A stretch of DNA of 64,000 nucleotides from Patiria miniata (Eukaryota > Echinodermata > Asteroidea > Valvatida > Asterinidae): NCBI RefSeq assembly GCF_015706575.1, contig NW_024037053.1, positions 1,984,001 through 2,048,000 on the forward strand, in the 5' to 3' direction. Positions 31,600 to 41,900 of the stretch are shown piece after piece. Both the position numbers and the translations under genes were made by a program. Below the pieces are notes generated by a model, which made no database searches, was not told the origin of the DNA, and worked only from the letters and a program-made list of their open reading frames with translations. Numbering within the stretch: position 1 is the first letter of the stretch; the number at the start of each line of letters is the position of its first letter.

Positions 31600-31760
31600 G
31601 ATGTTCTGATTCGCTTACCACACTCAGTCAGTACGCCCCTCTCACTGTTATTGGCTGCTCGCACGACACATTCAGCTCATCAAACGATCTTCGAAGACAA
31701 AACACTCCCTGAAGCTCGACCCTCTGCGTTCACTGCAATGTGAGAAAATGGTGTAGAAAT
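31600..31760 (-). other. Probable non-coding first exon and promoter side of GIPC
   Basis: On the minus strand a strong donor (GTGTG|GTAAGCG) ends a candidate exon at 31619. It could pair with the 5' UTR acceptor at 29065. A CCAAT box lies within the segment, near 31651. The exon start is not determinable from sequence, and the ~2.5-kb intron would contain the large palindrome. Confidence 0.4.
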
Positions 31761-32490
31761 CTGGACGGAATTGAAGGTCATCAAAGTACAAAATTCACGT
31801 GGAAACGTCCCGCCCCCAACAGAAAACTGGACCACGTACATGTACGTACATGACGTACCGCGTACACCTGCTGTACGAAACGATACTCAATTATTCGATT
31901 CCAATGATTGGAGGTTTTTACTCGATCTGTAACTTGCCTATGAGTTCAAGAAGAGTATCGATACAGTAATTTACTATTTTTTTTTCAATTGCCAAGAATC
32001 GAAATTTGAAACTAGTCTCGTCGAAATGGTAATTCTAGCGCCCTCTGCCGGTAAAGTTCCCTTAATTAATTACTCAGTAGTACTGGGGGGGGGGGGGGGG
32101 AGGGGGTAGTCTGAGTATCACCCATTCTCCACGGAGAATTTTTTTCTTGATTTTCTTACTTTGGAATGCAGGAGAAATCATTCAAGATTTGAAAATTTTC
32201 CCTGGACCCAAACTTAAGCCTAGCAGGGCGTGCGGCCATGCAGGCTGAAAGCTAATCCAGCCCCTGTTTCTTCCCACATTAAGCTGATTAACGGTACAAA
32301 TTTCCATGTCTGTGCAACGTTCATCCTAGCATATGAGGGCGCTCTTGTAAAACGTAAATGAAACAGTTAGTTCCATGACCAAAGTATACCTCCATAATTA
32401 TGAGTGCATTAATCATTGTAGCTTAATTTGACATAATGCCATCACTAATTCGGGCATCACATCACCTCGCTCACGGGGTCGGACCCGCCC
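31760..32490. other. Upstream flank of GIPC, nothing recognised
   Basis: It contains a poly-G run (about 32086-32105) and 'gtagtctgagtatcaccc' at 32107, which recurs near 39221. No genes were seen. Confidence 0.5.
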
Positions 32491-33180
32491 CCCCCCCCAC
32501 ACCCCAATATGTTATTTTCTTGAGTTACCGTCTCCACAAAGAGTGTTTTATTTTTGTTCAATTAAATTAAAATGACTTTAAATTTCGGAATGATTTTTTC
32601 GCGATAAATCCACAAGTACGTGTGTATTCTTTATATCATATTGAATTTATCCTTCCACGGTTCCCGTCAATTTTCGAACTTCTTGTGTCAAATATCATGA
32701 CAAAATATTGGAAGAAGTTTCAATTCAATGCAATATTTTTTTATTGATTCATTGTCTGCAGAAAGAGTGTTTTATTTTTGTTTTACGGGCAGATCGTGAT
32801 CCGCGTTGACACTACTAAGTCTTTGCGGTGGTACGGGTGACCAGTGTTTGTGAAGCGCGCCCTCTTTTGGAAGAAATTGATGGTAGCAAAAAGTACGGAG
32901 CTACACAAGTAGATTTTATTGGCGTTATATTTATTTTTTTCTTCCGCGTTTCCCGTCAATTTTCAAACTTTTTTTCATAATATCACCACCGTACCAATTA
33001 TTGAACGATCTTTCAATTTAGTGCAATGTGTTTTTCTTGAGTTATCGTCTCCGCAAAGAGTGTTTTATTTTTTGTTCAATTAAAAAGTGACTTGAATTCG
33101 AGTTGAATTTGTCTCGATAAATCCACAGCAAATTTTTGAAATCATATTTAATTTATCCTTCAACGGTTTCCGTCAATTTT
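32490..33180 (+). repeat. Three diverged tandem copies of a dispersed repeat
   Basis: Units with 'gtctccacaaagagtgtttta', 'gcgataaatccacaa' and 'ggtttccgtcaattttcaaac' recur near 32525, 32750 and 33045. The family is shared with 2346-2760. Confidence 0.72.
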
Positions 33181-33189
33181 TAACGCCCT

Positions 33190-33570
33190 TAAGGCCCCCC
33201 CCCCAAAAAAAGTCTCCGGTTTCTGGTATTCGCGCGCGTCGCCGTAGCCATGCGCGTCGGCAAAATGAAAAAGTTTTTTTTTCAATGAAAGATGATGTCT
33301 CAAAACCACCAAACTCACTGGTTTGACTGGAATCCTGCTGCTGCACAATTTGAACGTGTTTTTAGATTGGGTTATGGTCGAGAATAAGCTTTATGTGGCC
33401 TCTCTGGACTCCCATATATTTCCACTAAGTTTAGTCGGGCACCATTTGCAGTCATCAGCCGACATTTGAAGCAAAAAAATCAGGTAAAAAAAAAAGAAAA
33501 GCCGCGTCGCCGCACCACCTTTTGGGCAAGCTCCATACCAGAAACCGGAGACTTTTTTGGGGGGCCTAAA
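33190..33570. repeat. Short inverted repeat, ~38-bp arms
   Basis: The phrase aaagtctccggtttctggtat near 33208-33230 is mirrored by ataccagaaaccggagactttt near 33535-33556. Both lie next to G or C runs. Confidence 0.7.
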
Positions 33571-33702
33571 ACTGAAAAGGTAAGTAATAGCGCCTCGAAT
33601 AGCGCCACCTATTGTTCCGGCCATTACAAACACATTGTCGTAAAAGTTGGTATCTAAACATTGCTATGCAAGAAAATATCAGACGTTTATTTATTACTCC
33701 CC

Positions 33703-34236
33703 CAGTGTTTTTCCACTTTTTAAGGAAATTTTCTTATTTTAAGGACATTTTCACGTTCGAAGGAAATTTCTCAGGAAATGAAAAATTGGAGGAAATTAAG
33801 TTTTAAGGAAATCCCGAAATCTTGAGGAAATTTTAAAGAAAGTTCTAAAATGCAAGAAAAAATCAAGCAATTCAATTGAAAGTATAGTAAATTTGTATCC
33901 AAATGAAAACCTAGACCATTTGGGGGGTCATACAGAACACGAGTCGAGGTTACGGCTCCGGGGACATATGGCCAGCACTCGCAAAGAGCCGGCCTTAGCC
34001 GATATCTGCATATTGACAGCGCGTGCAGAGGATACGAGTACGCAACTTGGCCTGAGCATGGGTGAGACTTTTTTTTTTGAAAAAAACTGAGAGACTACAA
34101 AGCTGAGAAATAACCATTTTACGGTGACTTCATTTAAGGAAATATATCATGAAATTCCAAGAAATTTCTAAGGAGATATCAGGAAAAAATATATGCTAAT
34201 CTAAGGAAACTCAATTTTGGAGAGTGGAAGCACCAG
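33703..34236. mobile_element. Non-autonomous hAT-type element, 8-bp target duplication
   Basis: CAGTGTTTTTCCAC at the left matches the reverse of GTGGAAGCACCAG at the right. Flanks are TACTCCCC at 33695-33702 and 34237-34244. Inside, repeated 'aaggaaat' words surround a GC-richer island (33920-34075) with an ATG frame (MASTRKEPALADICILTA...) that reaches a GTGAG donor. The island may be a captured gene piece. Confidence 0.82.
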
Positions 34237-34367
34237 TACTCCCCATCACGCTCAACTACTTCGGCAGCGACCGCCCCATTTTAAAGAATAAGTTATAAGA
34301 CAGGATCAACTTTTACGACAACGTGCTAGTAATGCATATACATGTATTCAGTTGCGTACTGCTGCTA

Positions 34368-35316
34368 ATCCCGGGACATACCGCGTTATTTCGTTTTACC
34401 GTTTTTCATTTCCTCAAAAACAAAAACAGTAAACGCACCGTTGACCGATTTTTCGTTTTACAGTTTTGTAAAACGGTCAAACGGTATTAGGTCACAAAAA
34501 ACAATGATCTTTTTGTTGTTTTTCTTAATTGCTAAAAGCGATAAACGGTTAGTTGCTTCATTTCAGAGTGTTGTTTTACAAGAACATGACAATGAAAAAA
34601 CGGTCAATAGTCCTGTCGACCATTTTTTTGATTTAGGTTCGGCAATTAAGCAATGCACCTAGGAATGTTAATGCGTCCTTGGGATCGAGTCATTGCCTGG
34701 GACCCAAATTGCCCTCCTCACATTTCGTTCTCACGACATAGTTTTCGAACTGGCTATTGAAGAGCAGCGCCGAACTCCAATTTCCTTCAAATATCTGCAA
34801 CTTCTTCAAACGTATTACCATCCTGTATCCATTGTAAAAAGTAATGGCCTCTTTGAAGTTTTCCAGCGCCATTTTTGCTTGCAACTCTTAAGCCCCACCA
34901 ACTGAATCGCATGAGAAGGGGTCAGGGTCACGCCAGGAATCACACCACGCATTATGCCAAGGTAACACTTTTTCATGTAAAGCATGGTCCCCCTCCACCC
35001 CCTTGCCCACCACCATAAAAAGGAACTGCGGACTGTTCACTACGACACTGAAATAAAAAAAAAAACAGTCTGTATTCAATACTGACCGTTTTGCTGTTTT
35101 TCAAAGTTATATGTGTAAAGCTGTAAAACAAAAATCATTGATCGTTATGCTGTAATGAATTTTATTAAACTTATAAAACAGAAAAACCGTAATTATCTTA
35201 ATACCGTTTGACCGTTTTACAAAACTGTAAAACGACAAAACGGTCAATAGTTCGTTTACTGTTTTTGTTTTGAGGAAATGAAAACGGTAAAACGAAATAA
35301 CGGTATGTCCCGGGAT
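34368..35316. mobile_element. Non-autonomous DNA element with long inverted ends, 8-bp duplication
   Basis: Ends are ATCCCGGGACATACCG and ...GGTATGTCCCGGGAT. Arms extend over 130 bp (ttaccgttttt, tttgtaaaacggtcaaacgg). Flanks are TGCTGCTA at 34360-34367 and 35317-35324. The centre (about 34640-35045) has unrelated, more gene-like sequence. Confidence 0.87.
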
Positions 35317-35653
35317 TGCTGCTACATGTGTTACCATTCAGCACTCCAGACTCGAGAACCATTGATTTTTCGCGCCCAATGACAGACGGATTGCGAACTT
35401 GTTGACAATATGGCATTATGCTTGTCCAGTCCGACATATCGAAGGTCGCGCAATACAATGTACAAGTATACATGTGTACACTGAATGGCATGAGCTTGTG
35501 TGTTTACTCTCAGTTATTTCAGTCAGTCTGGTTTAAACCAGTACCCATGCATGTCGTACATGAATTTAGAGATTCTGTGGCTTTGTGAAGACTAGTTTAT
35601 CCTTTTCTCCATGGGCCGTCGCCATTAACCAGTTTGTGAATTCAGAATCAGAT

Positions 35654-35923
35654 ATGATTCGGAACGGACTGAAAATCCTGCGCAACTTTCGCCCCTATTC
35701 ACCGCGGTTGCCGTGTTCGGTGTGGCCACCACGGCCATTGCAGACGGGTCAAGGGAATGCCCGGGGTCTGTCGGCGATGTTCACGGCGCGACGCAGCCTG
35801 TTGCAGCTGCCAGCAAGGCCCGAGCTGTCAAAGATCGTCCCCAAGCCACCACGGGGATATCAGTCGGTGAATTGGTACTCGTCTCAGGCCAGCCGAGAGG
35901 CTTCGCTGGATACTCATGTGAAG
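35654..35923 (+). CDS. BBOX-like exon 1 (N-terminal extension)
   Basis: An ATG at 35654 begins 90 codons to donor AAG|GTATTG. The product MIRNGLKILRNFRPYSPRL has many Arg and almost no acidic residues early on. A downstream ATG at residue 45 could also serve. A 4-kb intron follows. Confidence 0.7.
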
Positions 35924-38900
35924 GTATTGTACAAAAAACTACAAACACATAATAAACCACAGGGATGGGCCGCATGCCAAGAGGGGGAGAGAGCTATAGA
36001 GAGGGGGAGATGTACTCTTGATGTACATGGGATATGTACATGTACATTATCTAATTGCCACCCAATGTGCAGAAAATCAAAGCCCTGCATACTGCATGCT
36101 CTGCGCATGCTCTGCGGTCACACACAACGTGCCGTGACCTCCATAGGATCTAGGATCAGGAAACGCGAAATTTTCCGACACACTTTCCGCATATTAACGA
36201 AAGTTTGCTCAGAGCGCCTAGACATGAGCCAGTCTTCCCACGTACATGTAAACAGAGCTGCACTAGTGGCGAGTGAGCAAATGCTCCCTAGTTAAGTTCT
36301 CCATATAGGCTCTTATTTAGTGCACAGGCATATATTAATACCACTGTAATTCGCTCGTACCCCCACCACCCTGCAAACAGGACGCTGGGAAGGACTAATG
36401 AATTCAAGCTCTGATTTTGCGTGACCTGTGACCTGCAAGTCATCACGGCCACGAACCTGCAAGGTTTTAAACGGCCGTTAAGACTGAGTCACTACTCTCT
36501 ATTCCCATTCATAAATGCTTATTATTCGTTGAAAACCGTAATAATGTGTGTTGTAAAGTTTAAAATTTCCGTCACTTGCTCAGGCTCCGTTTCGAATGCA
36601 CGATGGGTCAAATTGCATATTATGCGACGCTCAAATTATTTTGTCCAATGGTCCGCAATGAAAAAGAAATCATTATCCGGTATGGAATGTGTGCATTTCT
36701 ATATGAGAAAGTTTTCGGATACCATTTGCGCGCATTAGCTAACCGCGGTCTTAAAAACAGCTGCAGCTGGATGGTTACTTATAGGTTATGATAAGTTACC
36801 CAGGATGCCATCCCCACTTCCTTCACAAGATTATGTGAAGCTCATCAGCCCTTCCCAGCGCATTGTTTGCAGGGCGGGGGATACGAGCGAACCAGTATTG
36901 TTTGTGGGTGTCAGAGCGGGGGGGGGGGGGGGGGGGGGGTTAGCATTATTTTATATGAATTTCTATGGAAATTTTTGTTTGTTTGACAGAACTGGGGGGG
37001 GGGGGGTGTTTGACCCCCTCTGGATCCGCGCCTGGGAGTTGGACTGGTTTCTTCATGTGCTAGTCTATTTTCTTGTGTTGCATGTTTTCAGTATAAGTTT
37101 TGGGACTCTCATACACAGTCAGGTACTGAGAGTGCCAAATTTTCGGACAAGGCCTGCTTATACTTTTCCATAAAATTGAAGTACGTTTTGTCCCTGGCTT
37201 ATTTATAAACACACCTGCCCTGACAGGGTTGATTAACCTTCTGTCGGGTTTTGTAATCTTATGATAATTTTGACCTTTCCTGGAGAACAAACAGAAAGGT
37301 AGCAAACAATTGTATTGAAGTTGGCATTGCGAGATCGACGATAACTGCAGCTTGCACGAAACCAATAAAGTGCGATGGTTTACAAGATAGTACAAAATGG
37401 TTGGATGGTATTTGCTAAATTTTCAAGGGTGGGCAAAGTACGGGACATCAGTTGACACTGCCGTTACGTTAACGTACGTGCACTTGGTCCGACTCCGCTT
37501 CAGCACGAAATGTACGTCGGGAAACCGAGAAAATCCCAACCCTCAAATCTTATCAGGATTCAAAAATTAAGTTCTCAAAGTTACCCCCCCCCCCCTCAAA
37601 TAACTAAGCCCCAACTCAAATTTCCAAGCTTGCATATAAGTGTTAGTTGACTCGGAAGCAATTTTGACGGTCATACTTCGGGGCGGATCTACCTTTCAGG
37701 AAACGGGGAGTCGATATAAGGCCGGGTACAACCGTGTAAATTAGGTCAAATAATCCATCCGCCGAGCTCATGAATAAAAGTTAAACACTCAAATTATTCT
37801 ACATATTAGAAAGTTCTGAGAGCCACGGAATTGGGAAATTGAAGAGATACCGGCAATGCACCTCTGGCCCGGACTAGACTTGGGGCTTTCAATTCCGAGC
37901 ATTTTGGATGCAAATGAGCCCGAAATTGACGCTATTTAGCCATGTTGTGGAGGGATCGTTTTTCAAGATGTCTACTTTTCCACTTTGGGAAACCTCACTT
38001 GTTTCAGGGGTCGTCTTCTTTGGGTGAGAATTTCTCGAAAAGTCAATGGTCAACCCACCAAAAATTGAAAAGAAAATGAAAGATGACATGTTGATCATCA
38101 TTTTACTGTGTGGCATAAACACCTGTGAGAGTTTTGAGTATTTTAAAATGAATTTTGAAGTATGGGCATTTAGCAGCGGTGTCTATGGGAGTTTTATACA
38201 GGGGTGCGGGGGAGGCGAGTCTAAGGGGTGCACACCCTGCGAGAAGGCATACCCTGCATGCTAGGGGTTGCAGGCCAGGGGCATCTCCCCGGAAATCTAC
38301 GATATTTCTCCTGCATTCTTAGGCAACTCAAGAACAAAAGTTAGGAACTTTGGCATTCCATTTATTATTTTTGGCCTTATTTTACTAGTTTCATAACATT
38401 GGTCAGCGGCTGAATGGTGTTGCATGTCGATTCATGTCGTTGCATGCTGAGGTTACGGATATAAGGCGAATGTCATACTGTGTAACGCCTATACAATGTA
38501 CCATGTACATTTTATAGGCATCCTTGTTCTTCATACATCAACCATGATGCATGTCAGTACGAAGGGGGGGGGGGTGTTTCCAGATTAAAATTCTTTTTTC
38601 GATGGTTGAAGACCCCCCCCCCCCAAGATGGGGGTGTAAGACATTGAAGTTTAACTTAAAGGGCCCATGCAATGTATTTTTTTTTAATGCAATCCTTGAA
38701 AATGCACCTTTGTGTCCCATTTAATCGTTTTGCTATTTTCAAGGGTATTTTGGTGCCTTTTTTGGTTTTTATGCTAATGCGAATTTCCATATTCATGAGC
38801 AAAAGTGTGATGTCGTTTCAGGCAGACACCACAATGTTACAACTATTTCAGCACCAAAGGTTGTCAGATTTGTGGATATTTTGCTCTTGTCAAGTTTTCT

Positions 38901-41900
38901 TTCTTTGGTGATTCGTTGTTGTATCAGTGCATGTCAGTAAGCCAATGAGCAATCTTTTCTCACAAATGTTTTCCATAAACAAATGTCTGGGTTCACAATT
39001 TAAACAGAAAACGCCTAAACTGAACAGTGTCTTCCTGAAATGACATCACAGCAACAGCGACCTCAGTTGTCCGGAAAAGCATGGACATTTTTTTAATGTT
39101 TAAAGAAGTGCACTATAAAAAAAAAACCAAAAAAGGAATGTCAAATGGTTGTCATGCATAAGTAGGAAGTTGCACAAAATGTGTTCCTAAGAAAAATTCA
39201 TCTCATAAACCCTTTAAAGTAGTCTGAGTATCACCCGTTATCCACGGAGCCAAGACTCCTGTCTAACGTCTGATACTAAACATGCAGATTTATGCGATCT
39301 CGCGCCTCAGCCAATCGGAGTCGACTTTACTAAATCGTGACGTTATTTCATTCCCAAATCAGGACTAAACGTTTGATTGGTCAATTCGAATGCAGTGTTT
39401 TGTAATGCAACAACAGCCGGGCGCGTTATCGCGTAACATGATATACAGAGCTCGTGACGCAGGGCTTTTTAATCCATTGTCTATGACGCGCAACGGGTGA
39501 ATGACCGAAGACCCGATATAGAAAGCGCCCGCTGATTGGTCAAAATCTAGGAGGTCAAGAGGCGGAGTCTTGCCTAATAATTAGCGAATCTGCTCACATA
39601 CCATAGACATTCGCCATGGGTCTATTACATAGACTACCTTTAAAGAACATGTTAGGGCCAAAATCACACTAGGCAATTTTCACGGACAACTTAGAGGTAA
39701 ACGGAATACAGTGCAAGCTAAGGGAACACTCAAGTGCATTCGCTTGACAGTTAATGGAAATTCGCCACAAAAATTGTGGAATTAATTTTTGCCTTTCGCC
39801 ATTTTGTTGTTGAGATTTCATGGCACAAGGATCCTTAGGGTAAGTCCTATATATAAGCTGTGCCTGTGCCAAATGAACACTCAGTCGCTCTGACAATTTG
39901 AATCGCTAGATCAGATCCTTGAGCAAGGATGACTCGCGTCGTATGGTGAACGTGACTTGGTCTGACGGCACGAAACAAGACTACCCGTTCGTCTGGCTCC
40001 TGGACAACTGCTTCTGTACCGACTGCTACCACGTCGAGTCCCAGTGTCGACTCCTCCCCTTCGACGAGCTCGACATCGACGCCAACCCGGAGTCGGTCGA
40101 GACCGTCAACCACGGCGACACGCTCCGGGTCTCCTGGAATCGACACCACCACAGCGATTTCAACTCGGACTGGCTTCGCCCTAACCGATTCGATCAGGCC
40201 GAGCCGCGAGACGATGCCCTCTCCGCCCTGCCCACCCCGAAGCTTTGGGGCGCGGAGATCGCCCAGTCTCTGCCCAGGTTTGAGTTCCAAGAAGTCCTGT
40301 CGGATGACTGGGCTCTGCTGGACTTCCTGAAGGCCTTCCATGAGTTCGGGATCGTGAAGTTGGAGAGGACCCCGGCCGAACCGAATCAGATCCCGATACT
40401 CGCCAAGAGAATCGGCCCGATGAGAGAAACGAGTTTTGGGTGAGTGAATTTCGTTGCTGTAATACTGTGCGCATAAAAGTGTAACACAATTAAGGCCCTA
40501 GCTTCATACATGGCCACGATATCCGAAGCATTAATATTCGGAAAGTCAATTCAAGACGACCATATTCACGTGTACTTCACCAAAATCATTTCAACGACCC
40601 CACCAAATGAGAGGAACAACTTCTCAAAACACACCTACTCCAATATGGTCCTCCTAACGTGCGACAGATTACAATGTACAAAGTGTGCCAAAAAAGTGCA
40701 ACATTCAGATTTCAGAAAACAGATATTTAAAACTGTTTATTGTTTTTTTCTTCAATAAAATTAAATATCACATTAAAGTCGGACTATTTCTCAATCCACT
40801 CCTTTTTACCCACATCGACACATATATGACCACGGAGCACAGCCTGAGATCGAAAATGTTTGATTTTTCCGGTGGGAGGAAAACCGGAGGGCCCGGAGAA
40901 AAACCCTCGAGGCACAGGGGAGAACCAACGCACAACTCTACTCACATGTGATCCGTGGCCAGGATTCGAACCGTGGTCACCTTGGCGAGAGGCGAGCGCT
41001 TTACGCACAAGCCGACCATGTCACCAGTGGATTAAGAAATAGTCAAGGCTTTAATGTAATATATAATTTCATTGAAGAAAAAAAAACATTAAAAAGTTTT
41101 TATTATTTGTTTTCTGAATGTTGCACTTTTTTGGCCCACTCTGTGTACAAGTGCTACAATCCTGGCCAAATCTCGCTGGGGCCCCCAACCCCGGCCCCCG
41201 TTCAATGTTGTCTCTCATTGCGCGGTGTGTGCTCCATCAGCTGGAGAGAACAGCATTGACCGGGGGAGCGGGGGAGTGGGTGACCGTGGCAGGCTCAGGA
41301 AGTGTCCCGACCATTTTGTAGGTCCACTCAATTCGGACAAAATACTGTCAGCCTATAAAAGTATATTAGTGTTATCTGCTCATAACCGATTCTCCTCTAG
41401 TTTGGTACAATAAGGCTATTCTGAAATGTGTCATGGTAACCCCTTAAACAATCTGAAGTTTGTTTTTTTCCCTTCATTTTAAGACTGATCCAACCGCTCA
41501 GGAAAGGCGGGTACGAGGTTGAGGATTTGGGTCAAGATCGTGCCCTGTCGTACACCACCAAAGCGCTGAATCTACACAACGACATGAGCTGCCTTTATGA
41601 AACAACATGTGTAAGATTGGAACAAACAGTTTATTTTTAGGCACATTTGCCGATAACTTATCCACCAACTTATCCACATTTATTCGTTTTACAGTACAAA
41701 TTTACCATTCGGATTGGCAAAATGGAAGGTCAGTGTCGCAAAAATAAAGAATAGTTATTAAAGTTTCCAACTTTCCAACTGTTGAATATACAAAATAACC
41801 AACAAACACTACTATTTAAAGCCTTAATGAAACTGCCTCTTTCGTACACAATGAGGGTGTTAAAAATATGCAATTTTTGTCAATATTTGTTGCCAACCAT

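Larger units (their letters stand above)
35924..39909 (+). other. BBOX-like intron 1 (~4 kb)
   Basis: It holds a MITE (36350-36891), long poly-G runs (36920-36940, 36996-37008), a TTAA element (38656-39217) and a segment at 39218-39650 with 'agtagtctgagtatcaccc' / 'agactacctttaaag' edges. No further exon was seen. Confidence 0.6.
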
